In this document: positions 25,294 to 38,200 of the stretch, piece after piece
How positions within the stretch are numbered: position 1 is the first letter of the stretch
Layout: every line of letters starts with the position of its first letter
From: Bacillota bacterium
GTDB taxonomy: Bacteria > Bacillota > Clostridia > Peptostreptococcales > Anaerovoracaceae
Assembly: GCA_017941085.1 (NCBI GenBank)
Contig: JAGAXF010000006.1
Location: forward strand, 1 to 46,500
Length of the DNA stretch: 46,500 nt
Direction: 5' to 3'
Notes under the pieces: generated by a model
Told to the model about the DNA's origin: nothing
What the model saw: the letters and a program-made list of their open reading frames with translations, nothing else
Database searches by the model: none
Program-made: the position numbers and the translations under genes

Positions 25294-26148
25294 ATGATTA
25301 ACATATCAAAGATTTATGCTGTATATTTCAGCCCAAATAAATCCACCAAAAGGATCACCGAATATCTGGCTCGAGAAATAGCCGGGATTCTTTCTGAGAA
25401 TCTTTCCGGACGCAATAACTTAACCGAGCTTACTTCCATAGATTTTACCCTACCCCCGGAGCGAGGAATGCATTACAGTTTCCAAGAGGGCGACCTCCTA
25501 ATCTTTGGTTGCCCAACCTATGCAGGGAAGCTTCCAAATAAAATACTGCCCTTCATCAAAGAAGGCTTCTCCGGATGCGGGGCCTGCGCAATTCCAATAG
25601 TGACCTTTGGCAACAGGAGCTTTGATAATTCCCTGGCGGAGCTTGCAGACTCACTTGAATCCAATAATTTTACTTTGCTGGCTGCAGGAGCCTTCTGCAC
25701 ACAGCACGCTTTCACACGAAAACTGGGCACCGGCAGGCCCGATCAAAGAGACTATCGGGAGCTCTCCGAATTTGCTGAAGCCATTTCCTATAAAATTAAA
25801 ACTCCTTGCGAGTCCTGCGGGAAACTTTCTATTCCCGGAAATAGTGACGCCCCCTATTACACCCCCTTGGGTACTGACGGAAACCCCGCGGTTTTTCTAA
25901 AAGCAAAACCGAAAACCAAAGAGGAGCTATGCGACGACTGCGGATTTTGCGCCAGCCATTGTCCCACAGGCGCCATCAGCCCGGATGACTTTGCTCAAAT
26001 TACAGGCACCTGCATCAAGTGTCACGCCTGCGTCAACCTATGCCATGGCGGAGCAAAGTATTTTGATGATCCCGCATTCCTGTCTCACAAAAGAATGCTG
26101 GAACTCAACTTCTCAGATGAGCGCAAGCCAAATTTCACAACATTATGA
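25294..26148 (+). CDS. EFR1 family flavodoxin-ferredoxin fusion
   Basis: A 284-residue redox protein. The N-terminal half is flavodoxin-like, with the FMN phosphate loop FSPNKSTKRITEYLA and PTYAGKLPNKILPF. The C-terminal part carries two 4Fe-4S motifs, CDDCGFCASHCPTGAI and CIKCHACVNLCHGGAKYF, the second lacking the usual proline. EFR1 proteins are thought to move electrons in anaerobes; partners are unknown. The ATG at 25294 is preceded by GGAA at somewhat long spacing; a TTG at 25279 is possible. It is a single gene ending in a shared bidirectional terminator. Confidence 0.9.
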   Translation: MINISKIYAVYFSPNKSTKRITEYLAREIAGILSENLSGRNNLTELTSIDFTLPPERGMHYSFQEGDLLIFGCPTYAGKLPNKILPFIKEGFSGCGACAIPIVTFGNRSFDNSLAELADSLESNNFTLLAAGAFCTQHAFTRKLGTGRPDQRDYRELSEFAEAISYKIKTPCESCGKLSIPGNSDAPYYTPLGTDGNPAVFLKAKPKTKEELCDDCGFCASHCPTGAISPDDFAQITGTCIKCHACVNLCHGGAKYFDDPAFLSHKRMLELNFSDERKPNFTTL

Positions 26149-26203
26149 CCGTTGGCCATTAATAAGATCGAAAGAAATACATATGGATTTACTCTTCTAA
26201 CAT

Positions 26204-26234
26204 AAAAGCCCTGAGATTTTCTCTCAGGGCTTTT
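26204..26234. terminator. Bidirectional intrinsic terminator
   Basis: AAAAGCCCTGAGA and TCTCAGGGCTTTT form a long perfect stem with T-runs on both strands. It serves the EFR1 gene (plus) and the giant surface-protein gene (minus). Confidence 0.95.
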
Positions 26235-26236
26235 GA

Positions 26237-29200
26237 TTATGAGTTTTGCTTGCCGCTGTTGTCATCGTCCTTGTTGCGCTTCTTTATGAAGAAGAGTATC
26301 GCCACCAGGCAGACTGCTGCAGCCAGGATTCCAATCCACAGGGCTGCGTTGCTTTCGTCACCGGTCCTGGGGGTTGGATCATCCTTTGGCGTCGGCTTGG
26401 GTTCCGGTGTTGGGTCAACCGACGGTTCCTTTGCAGTCTGATAGACAACGTGGACCTCGAAGGTTGTGCCTTCCGGATCTAGTACCTTGAATGCCGGAAC
26501 CAGGATCCTATCTGCTATCCATTCATCAACCACCGGACTCTCAACGGCCGGGAATGTGTCTCCCGTTCTTGGAATCCATGATCCAATCCATACGAGGCCG
26601 TTGTCATCCGCATCCGGATTCTCAGGATCAAGCACTCCATACTTATCAAAGTCTAGGCTCTGTACTTCAGCGTTTGTAACTTCCTCGCCATCCGGTGTCA
26701 GATAGGTATAGGTGATCCTTCTTGTGGCAGTAGTGCTCTTGCGGTTATTCACAACCTCTGGCGTATATTTAGCCTCAGGATACTTGCCTGTAACTGCGCC
26801 CACCTTATCCTTGGCACGGACAGTTACTGTGGTTCCCTTACCTGTGAAGCCTTCCTTCGGCGTGAAGGTTACCTTGCCGGTTCCCTTGTCGATGGTGTAT
26901 GTGCCTTCATCTGTTGTGATGGACGGAACTTCCTTTCCACTTTCATCAACCAAGACGAATTCTTCTACTTCGTTAGGTGTTCCCTTTCCATCAGGTACTA
27001 CCACATCTTCGACTTCATCCAGGAAGTCCTTAGACGGTGCCCAAGCCTGATCCTTTATATCACCGTCCGGTTCATAAAGCACATCCTTGGTTTCGCCTGT
27101 TTCTGTGGCAGGTGTAGTCGCGTAAGGAACAATTTCCTTAATCTCCGTTGTTCCTTCCTCGATGCTCTTAATGATATCTTCCAGGGACATCTTTGGAGTT
27201 GAAGCCTTGGTAGCCTTCCATCCCTTGATGCCTGAGGTTGAGGAATCAGCGGCATCGTACTCAGGACTCTCTACCTCTGGGAATCCATCCTTGAATTCAT
27301 CTTCTTCAACTTCCCAATCACCCCACTCTGTGACTTCTCCGGTTTCCAGATTGATTTCCTTTCCTATACGCTTTAAGGTCATCTTCTGCTGCTTGCTTGC
27401 AACTGCTGTATTACCGTTTTCGTCGATATATGTATATGTGATTGTTCTTGTTACCGTTTTAGTTTCCAGATTGTCTACCACCTCAGGTGTGTACTTGGCT
27501 TCAGGATACTTGCCTGTGGCCTTACCCACCTTATCCTTGGCGCGGACAGTTACTGTGGAAGCCTTGCCGGTAAATCCTTCATTTGGAGTGAATGTTACCT
27601 TACCGGTTTCCTTATCGATGGTGTATGTGCCTTCATCAGTTGTAATGGATGGAACTTCCTTTCCACTTTCATCAACCAAGACGAATTCTTCCACCTCGTT
27701 AGGTGTGCCCTTTCCATCAGGTACAACCACACCTTCGATTTCATCCATGAAGTCCTTAGAAGGTGTCCAGCTCTGATCTTTTACTTCTCCAACAGATTCG
27801 TAAAGCACATCCTTAGTTTCACCGGTATCTGTAGCCGGGGTGGTTTCATAAGGAATGTTCTCTTCGAACTCAGAGGTTCCTTCCTCAACTCCCTTTATAA
27901 TATCCTCCAGGGACATCTTTGGAGTTGAAGCCTTGATGGCCTTCCAACCTTTGATGCTTGATGTTGAGGAATCAGCGGCATCGTACTCAGGACTCTTTAC
28001 CTCTGGGAATCCATCCTTGAATTCATCCTCTTCCACCTTCCAATCATACCACTCTGTAACCTTTCCGGTTTCAGGATCAACGGCCTTTGGCATACGTCTA
28101 AGAGTCAGCTTCTGCTCCTTGCTGGCAACTGCAGTATTACCATTTTCGTCAATATATGTGTATGTGATTGTTCTTGTAACTTCCTTCTCTTCTCCATCAA
28201 CAGGAGTATTTGTGAAGGTTGCTTCATAACCTTCGACCTCATCTGTTTCAGAATTCTTAACCTCTGTCAAAGTACCGCCGCTCTTGGTCCAGATGGATGG
28301 AACCTCTTCCTCAACAGAATATGTTATATCCATATGACTATCATCTATAGTCGGATTAGGATTATAACGGCGTGGCAGGTCTTCAAATACTACAGTAAGG
28401 TCTTCTCCTTCTGCATCAGCAGAAATGGTCTTTACCAGATCCTCATCTGTAAGACCCAGGTCTGAAGCCTTAAGCTCGGTGCTACCGGCTTTGGCTGTAA
28501 CCTTTATCTTAATGTCCTGACGTGCGTAGTCTTCGATTCCTTCAAAGTCCGCATCGTCCCAGGCTTTGGTTACCTTTATGTAGACAGTTTCCGGTGTATA
28601 GGAATTCTTAATATCCAAGGTTCTATCTACAGCAGTCATTCCTGTTTCGTCTGACTCATCCAGGAGACTTACGCCCTTACCTTCTGAAGCATATACTCCA
28701 TCGGCAGCGTCGTAGGTTGTGGTATATCCCGGCAGAGGATTTTCAACTACTCTGTAGTAAGCAACCTTTCCATCCACGTAGGCATATAACTCACCGGTGT
28801 TAACCTGACCATGGTTATTTTCGTAGTCGGTTCTTACAGGAGCCCAAAGCTCAGAGGAATTTGGTCTATGCATGTCTTCCCATGTGCCGTCTTCTCCCAG
28901 CTTTCTCTGGAGGTGCGCTCTAGTTTCGACACGCTTTCCATCTCTATTATTACCGTCGTCCCAGGTCTTGGTGATTGTGAGAAGAGCAGATATGGCGGTG
29001 TTTTCTACCGTCAAAGTATATCCGGTCTCTGCATCACCCTGAAGCTCAGTGGACTCAACGTCATTGAATTCCAAGGTGTACGTTCTCATCCACTTGTCGC
29101 TTTCGTTATCCAATGCGGCGGACTTGAATTCCGGCTCCCATACTACCTTGTACTCTTCGTCGCTCTTCTTGTATCCCTTTGGTACCGTTTCCTCCTTTAT

Positions 29201-32200
29201 GGTGTAGGAGCCCGGAGTATCAAAGGTGAATTCAACTGTTCCATCTGCACCGGTGGCCTCTGTCACCTTGCTATACTCACTGTCGTCAGCCTTTGTGACT
29301 TTGAAGGTTGCGCCTGCAAGACCATTCTTAGTATTGTGGTCCACCTTCTTAATGTCAATGGTTATAGGATTGTATTTCTGGTCAACTAAAGGTTCATTCT
29401 TAAGAGTTACCTTCCACAATTTATCATTTGAAGTATCCCAGTCTCCAGTTCCGTTGGTAATCTTATACCCTTTAGGAACGCTCTCGGTAACTGTATATGA
29501 CACTTCATTATTCTTAATGTCGTGTGTATGCAGGCCCGGCACAGATTCACCGACGTACTCAGGAAGGTCAGTTAACTGCACCGTCTTCCACTGATGTGTA
29601 CCTTCCTGATCACCGCTTATTGTAACTACTCTGCGATAGACTTCAATTGTTTCGTCATTTCTGTCCTTTCCTGTTCCAACAACCGTGACAGCGATATTCG
29701 GTCTTGTGTATCCGTCAGCCTGATCTTCAAAGGTATATCCGTCACTATAGAATTCACCGTCTTCCCATTCCTTTGTTATTTCCAAATTGCGAAGCGGTAT
29801 CAGCTCATTATGGAAGATTGGTATGCCGCCAGTTCCGTGTGCATGTTTATAAACATCATGATCTGTCAGCGTAGTACGACCTGTACCATTTTCGTTAGCT
29901 CCGCTCGTATAATAGAAGTCACCGGTATGGTCATCCGAAGAGGCAGTTACCTCCAGCTCATGGAAATCGTCGGTAGCATCATCTGGAGTTCCGTTATCGT
30001 TGGTCACGACTTTGACGGTAATCATTCTGGTATGGTGAATACCGTCATATACCTCCATATAATGTTCATCTGCAGTTTCTGTAACCTTGTTATATGTACC
30101 ATCACCTGCATTGGTAAAGCCTTCAGGAATCTTCTCATAGATTTCGTATTCGAAGTGAATACCCTCTTCAAAAGCTTCGTCAATATCCTTATCCTCTGCT
30201 TCATAGACCCGCTCCAGATCCTCGCGAAGGGCGGTATAGTTGAATACCAGACCATCCAGACCATCCAGATCATCTCCGAATACGATTCTGTGTCCACTGT
30301 TTTTCTGGGTGTATGTTCGACTTGCACCGATTCCTGTGCTTCCCTCCGGCATCGGCGCATGATCCGCCAGCTTGCCGATGGGCTTTAAAACAAATTCATA
30401 CTTTCCGTCTTCCAGATCATTGTCACTTCCGTAATGCTCGAATTGCTTCTCCGCTACCATCAAATATGTCGTCTCATTTGGATCGTATTTGTTTATAAAC
30501 TCCGGAATCTTACCTTTATCAAGCTTCTGCCCCGTGGTCATGTCCACATAATGGAAGTCAATAAGTTTCAAAGCATTTGTTTCATCATCCGGGCCTATCG
30601 TCACATAAGCTCTATACCGGGCACCGGAATAGGTGATACCGGTGATCCTTGGCTTTCCGGTTTCAGCAGCTGTAAGCTCACGAATTGCATATACAAATGT
30701 AGTAGGCTTAAGGGAACCGTCTGGATTTTTATATAGTTTATCCGCTGTATAGGTAATAGCACCAAAGCCTTGTTTATCGGTATATGTTTCTGTTTCATCC
30801 GGTAACTTGGTATCATCGTCTATTTTAATGCTTATGTCCTCATGCATTACACCTTGTGTATCCGTTACATCATCCGGCATCGGCGCACTTCCCAGACTGA
30901 AGAGACCAAAGCTAAATTCATCGCTTGATTTCCAGTCCCGTCCGGTCAGTGTCTTTTGGATGTTCATATATCCTTTCGGCAATGTATATGGTGCGGAGTA
31001 TCTGTTGATGACCTTTACTTCTCCGTCCTGTACCACGTGAGTTCCTCCAGCAGCATGTACCAGAGCAAAGTAATCATGCGAAGAAGAATAGGTAGAGCTA
31101 TAGCTGGCTTCATATCCCTCGATTTGATTGTTTTCCCTTACTCTATAGTAGATTGTATCTCCGTCCTTGTAGACAGGCATGTCTTTCCAGGTAACGCCGG
31201 AACCTGCGGTTCCTTCTGCAATTCCACCGTTCTTCGGTACAGAAACATCTGAAACTCCTGTTACGAGATCCAGCTCTGAAATCGGTCTCCACACTCCGTC
31301 AGCGGGCTTTGTGGTCCATTCCAAATATACCTTAGGCATATTGTCACCGGCTTTAGCACGAAGACCAGCGTGGTCATTACCGTCCTTCCACTCCTTGGTT
31401 ACCTTTATGTTTGCCTTCTTGGGCTCATATTTATTGGTAATTTTTACTGTGTAGATACCATTTTGGGCCTTCTCAAGAGTGAATTTAATATCATTGCCGG
31501 TAACCTTAACAGAAGCATCTCCACTCATGCCTTCATAGATTTGGGTATAGTTCTTAAGGGTACCATTGGCAAGGATAATTTCCTTCAGAGTATACTCTAT
31601 TGGCGTTCCTTGATTTTGATATACTGGTAGGGGTTCTTTTCCAGTCCACTGACCGGCAGCTACGTTATCAGGAGATGTCAGACTAACATTTGTCAGATCA
31701 ACATTCCATTCCTTCTTCCATGCGTCTCCTGCGCCGGCAGGCTTTTCCGCATTGGATGTTAGATTTACACGAATGAACTCCGTTCGGGTTCCATCCTGGT
31801 TGTTTCCATCAACCCAGATTTTGATGGTATTCAGTTTAGCTACCTTTGGTGTGTATTCATTTGTAATAGTTAAGGTGCGATCCTTTGCTGTTGTTGTTCC
31901 CGGCTCGACCAAGGCAAACCCATAGCGCTCGTAGGACTCATCCTGTGCTTGATAGGAAGGATCCTTGTATCCATCTATCTTACCCTCTTCAACTACACGA
32001 TATCTAAGAAGCACTCCGTTCTTATACGCCGGAAGATTATTCCACGTATAGTTATTGGCAGCAGTCTCCTTCACTACACCACCATCAACTGGAACAGAAA
32101 TATCCTTGGCAGTTATTCCGGTTACACCAGAAACATCTTGCCAATCTGCATCAGTCGGGGCTCCTTTCTCAGTGACCTGAAGCTTAACCTTAGGAAGCTT

Positions 32201-35200
32201 GGATGCATCAGCAGCCTTCTTTCTCAGCCCGTCCTGATCATTGGCATCATTCCAGACCTTTGTAACTGTGATTTTGGCTTTGATAGGATCATTGGGAACT
32301 GTTACAGAATAGGTCTTGGTTCCGCTGGTTTCTGTTTCCGTTATATCGATATCCGTTTGACTTTCGGCTTCACCCTTCTTGCCAAAGAGCAAATCATACA
32401 GCCACTGCCAAACCTTATTATTGCTGGCATTAGTTCCACCATCAACCAAAGTTATGGACTTAAGCTTTTGGTCTACCTGAATCTTAAAGTCATTATGCTT
32501 TACATATCCGTCAGGAACCTTAGTCTCGCTTACTGTGTAAACTCCCGGTGCAGTAAAATCAAAGTGGGTTTCACCGGCATTTCCCGTACTAGCTGTAGTG
32601 CCAACAACTTTATTGTCAGCATCTTTAATGGTGAACTGTGCTCCGGAAAGTCCTCCGCCGAATACAGAATCAGTCTTCTTAATGTGCAGTGTAATGGTAT
32701 TGAACTTATCTACTTTAACCGGAGTGTTCGTAACCACTGCCTTAGCTATCCACTTCTCTGCTTTGCTATCAAAGCTTGCTTCTGCAGTAACCGGTTCGGA
32801 AGTGAATCCATCGATTGGAACCTCGGTCACGGTATACTTAACCTTCTGACCTTCCTTATACACCGGAAGTCCTGTAACAGTAGTCTTCCAGATGTCAGTT
32901 CCATCAGACGTGGTTTTGGTTAGGATTGCTTTCTTTTGGGCGTTGGTTAGAGCTACTTCATTAGTAACTTCCTTATCCACTCCATCAACCTTTTCTGTGA
33001 CAGTATATTCACCCTTAATATTAACGGTTATGGAGTCCTGCCTCTTATACTCATTGGCATTACCTATATCTTTAGCTGGCGACTCAGAATACTTACTATC
33101 ATTCCATGTCTTGGTTATTTCAAGCTCAGCTTCTGCTGTATTGGTGAAGGTAACCTTCTTTAGGTCTCTATCGATTGCAATCTCATCAGTGTCTAACTTG
33201 TTTTTAGCGATTTCGCTATCTACTTGATTCTTTGTATTTTTGAACTTATTATTCTTTGTTTCAGTAATCTTGACCTTGGCATTCAAAGGTACAACGATGG
33301 AAATATCCTCGTCGTGCTTGAGTGTAAATGTAAAGGATACCTTATCCTCTTTTGTCTCATCACTATCTGCAGTACGTTCAAAGAATTTGTGCTTGTTTAC
33401 CCCAAGTTTGTTGTCACTATCCATATATCCACAGGTAAACTTCTCACCCGAAGCAAGTCCGCTAATACTTACTTCTGCGGTGAATGTAAAGGGCTCATCC
33501 GTAGGACCATCTTCAACAATTTTGCTGACCAATAGCTCTGTAAGGCGATTGGTGAAGGTATGGTCGTATTGTCCTTTATACTCTGAGTTCGATGTAATTG
33601 TAACACCGCCATTACCATCGTCCGTACGCAGGTACTTTTCGACCTTGATAACACCGCTTACCGTATTGCTATTAGCATCGACTTGTTTATTACTGCTTTC
33701 ATCCCATTTTGTTGCATTCACAAATTCCCAACCTTTGGTGGGTGGTTCCTCTGTTATTGTATAAGTAGTTTGGAATGGAACTTCGCGTATGGTAAGTGTC
33801 TGTCCTTCGTGCAAGGCGAAGGTCCAAGTATTGTTAGTTTCAGACCAGTCACTGGCCTTTGTAACTGTACCTCCTTCTGACGGGTTGAACACAACATTCT
33901 TAGGCTCGAATCCGCCGCTAAAAGTGACGGTGTAATTAAAAGTGCCACTCTTCTTATCGGTGCCGCCGGAAGCCACACCATTGGTTTTCTTTGTAATCGA
34001 AATCTCCGACGTTTTGATTACGTTATGGAAGGTACCTACCTGTGGAATGTCACTGGTATCCACCGTAGTGGCACCCATTACATATGGGCTTCCATCGTCG
34101 GATGCTCCCGGATTGTACAAATAATACTTGTCCTCAATACGATAGAATTGTTTATTTGTGTTAGGATCAGTTAGCACGTCTACTGTGGTTGTAACCTGGC
34201 TATCGTCTACTTTCGGGTAAAAGCCAGAAGAAGCAGGATCCAGAGTTACTCCAATCTCCGAATAATATATATCTTTCTCTATGTAGTAGCGTATTGCAGG
34301 ATTATCCTTCGTCTCACGGATGATATTCCCATTACCTGTACGATTTTCTCGTAAAGGAACCGGTGCCGTCAGAGCTACTTTAACAGGTTTGTCTGTATTT
34401 CTTGGGTCTACATCACCGTCTTGTTTTTTTGATATTACAGCAAGAGAATTGGCATCATAATACTTGCCACTATCTTCATAGTATTGAACACCATTTACAT
34501 CCTTTTTAATGATATGGTTATTGGTTGTCTTTTTCTCGATATATACTTTTCGGTCTGTGCTCGGATTTGGATTGAACAAGCCATCCTGTTTATCTGTTAG
34601 ACCCACTTTAAGCTCAGTACTCGGGTTGTTTGCATCATAGTACTTGTTATCCTTTTGGATATACTCTTTTCCGTGTACGTCAACTTGGACTTCTTTGCCA
34701 TCAGCCATTTTGACTTCTGTAACAATTTCATCCGAAGGAAGTGGATCAACGTCCCCTGGACGAGCTGTAATAAGCTGCTTGCCTAGAGGTGTGTAGTATT
34801 TATTATCATCAGCTTTGAAATATTCCACGCCATTGTGATCCACAAAAACAGTATAGTCTTTCCATTTATAGTTAACAGTCTTATTATCACTACTGTCTGT
34901 CGATTCGGTACGCGACAGTTCTGCACTACTATCTGCACTCCAGAACTTACCACCCTGACGATAGAATTCCTTGCCGTTGGCATCCTGATATATATAGAAG
35001 GTCTCGGAAATATTCGTGGTGGTTCCCGTGTCCACCATGCCGCTTAGAGATCCGGGAGTAAATTCTTCAGTATTATTCGTTTCATACCAGCACTTGCCAT
35101 CCTTGCGATAGAACCTGGTTCCGTTAAGCTCATAAATGGGATATGCCACATTAACATCCACAGTCTTTTGTATGGGTTCTGCTGTTTCAGGAGCCGGGGT

Positions 35201-38200
35201 GATTTCAGTGCCATCTTGGACCCTGTAGCATTTGCCATCCTTCTTATAGAACTCATTCCCGCTATTGTCTTCATAAACCGTATACTTTTTGCCATCAACC
35301 TGGGTTGTAATATACGCCGGTTGCATGTCGCGAGCCCAAACGGTTACGTAGTGTTCGGTATCCCAAAAGATGTTGCCGCTGTTTTGGTACTTCTCGCCGA
35401 TGAAAATCTCAGCCTTGGTTCCACCTAGCAAACTGCTGTCATTTAATGGCGAAGATACAATAATCTGCATGTAATAGGTGGTGTCTTTGTCGTACTTAAT
35501 AATGTCTTCAGTATCTGAACCGTTTTCTTCTGTAATCTTGTATACATAGGCTGCCTTATAAGGAGCAGTCTTTGGTGGATTAAGTTTAATGTGACCAAAG
35601 TAAATGTATTCGCCTTCGTTGGTGCGTCGCTTACCTAATGACGGTTCGTCACCTTGAGAATTTGAAAGGGTTCCATAAAGGGTTCTATTGTAACCAATGC
35701 GATCAAGAATATCACTGTTGACACTGGGAACATCACTTGCTGCATCCTCCATGTTAAAGTGGAAGTACTCGGTAAAATAAATTCCAGTGGGCACATAACC
35801 GCTTACTCTCTTTAAAAGCTCCGGCATCACATAAACATCATTAATGCCACTGGGTGGATCGGTCTGCCTGAGCAGCTGGGTCTCGCATGCAACACCGCTT
35901 GTCCATGTGTAGTTTGCGCCCGTTGCCGCGGCACGAACCGTAAATGCAGACCATGGCGTGGATGGGTCGGAGCCCGTAGGCACGATTTCGTTTCCGTCTA
36001 AAATCTCAAGGCCGGTGTGGCCAGCCAGTTCGACTGTGTTCAGGTCGTTTCCGTTGCCGAGGATCATGCCTTCACTTCCGTGTCCGTAGGTCACGCCGTA
36101 GCCTTCCCCATCCACATGGAATGGCAGTTCTCCAAAGTGCCAGTCTCTGACGCCGTCTTCAGGATCGATACCCGGCTTGAAGACCTGACGTGCAGGGTGA
36201 TCCAGGTCCTCCATGTAGAAGAGGACCGAAGTATCCTGCAGCGCATCCTTTATTTCGACGTCAAAGTCGATGAACGTACCCGAGCCGTCAGTGATGATTT
36301 TTTCTCCGCCGTCATATGCTTCGTTTATGAAGGTCAGGTCTCCCTTCTTAAATCTGATGACAGGGCGATAGTAACTATCGGTCACATAGGTGTTCGGGTC
36401 ATGTCTGACGTTTTCGCTTTCTTTGATTCTGTCCACATCCTTGAAGGTGATGGAATTAATCTTGACGATCACGTCATGTTTTTTGCCGTAAATATCTTCG
36501 GCTGCATCGGGATAGGTGATGGTTGCGACAGGCTTGCCGTTACCACTTTGGATGATGCGGTCGTTACCTACGGCCTCAAAGACACCGGAACCGTCCCAGT
36601 CACCCTTGGTGTAGGTTTTGGTTTGAATTATGTTACCTTTTATTTCGATTCGATCCTCGTCCGCGCTTATCTCGGCAGTCGGCGTGCTATCGTTGATATT
36701 TGAAATGCGGTAGAAGGTCTTCTGCAAATTGAGCGTAGGCTCTTCCCACGCTGTATCCGTGATCGTATAGACGCCCGGTGCCAGGAATCCTGCCCCGTTG
36801 GTATTCAGATGACCGTTTCCGCCATTATAGTTGATGTTCTTATCGGCATCCGGGATGGTGCTGCTTCCCGAAGACTGTCCTTCGTGGTCGGTCCAAAGAT
36901 CGATCCAGTCACGCTTGCTGTCGATGGTAACGGTAGTCCCGACATCAGATACAAAGCTCATCTCCTTTTGGCTGAGGTAGTACATGTTGCTTTCGTTGCC
37001 AGCGTTAAAGGCGACGGCACTTGGCAGTCCCACATTGTTGTCTTTTACAAACCATACTTTAGAGTTCTTGGCCGAGACCGTTTGTAAGTTCGGCAGAGTT
37101 GAGGACGGATCTCCCCATGTAAACATCATCCTGCCGTCCGAAGAGTGATCATGAGCAGAACCTCTTCGTGGCTGGATTGCACTGTTGTCCAGGTTGTCGA
37201 TAATCAAGGTCTTAAGAGCCGTGCAGTTCTTACCATCAGCTCCCAGGAAGCCGTTCATATTCGTGATATTCGGAAGCACTCCAAATCCGCTGATGTCCAA
37301 GTACTCCAAGCTACTGCATCCACGGAAGACATTTTGCATGTTGGTGGCGCCTTCGACATTCATGTCGCCGCCCATTTCAACACGTTTCAGACCCGCGCAT
37401 TTGTCAAACATCTGTTGATAGTTGGTGCAATATTCATGGAACTCTGCATCACTCAGTTTCACAGTTTCCAGACTGGACATGTTGTGGAACATCTTAAAGG
37501 CGGACGTTCCATCATATGGGAACTGGGCGCCAGTCATATCCACGGTTTTGAGTTTCGGACAGGCGGAGGTGTCTCCACCTGTATCACTGTGAAGCATTTG
37601 CCTCAGATTTGGCATATCAAGCGTCGCACCTTGCAGGTTAAGCTCTGCCAATGTGTTCAGCTTGAACATGGTGGTCAAAGGAGTCGCGCCATCGGATATG
37701 GTGCCGCCATAAATAACGGCGTTCGGCATATTGATGGTCTTGTCTTTGGTATTGGCCTTGTCAAAGGCTTTAGTCATGTTTGCAATCTGGTTGGCATGCT
37801 TCGTTACCTGAAGCTCTGCCCCCGGCATATTCAGCGTTGTCAGATTGTCGCAGCCGCTAAATGCCGGCGCCGAATCTGTTTCAAACTGCCTGAAGGCATT
37901 GTCTCTGATATCTCTTATGTCCGTTGGATTATAGGGTTTATCCGCCGTACCGAAGTTGATGGTCGTAAGTGAAGAACAGTTCTTGCACATTCTCCATGTC
38001 TGGACGGGTGCAAACATACTTGGGAACGTGATCTCCGTCAGGCTTTCACACTCAGAGAACATATCATGGCAGGCTTCCAAATCAGCGGCATCCATGCCGG
38101 TCAAATCTGCGGTTTCTAGGTTTGTAAGACCATGGAACATGCCGCGCATGTCCTTTGGTGCCTTAACGCCTTCCTCCACAACCACCTTTTTTACCTCTGT

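Noticed and set aside
29594..33535. Several long plus-strand open frames (up to 324 codons) opposite the giant adhesin gene
   Set aside because: They are antisense shadows of a repetitive Cna-B coding region with clear domains on the other strand; they have no ribosome sites or recognisable domains.
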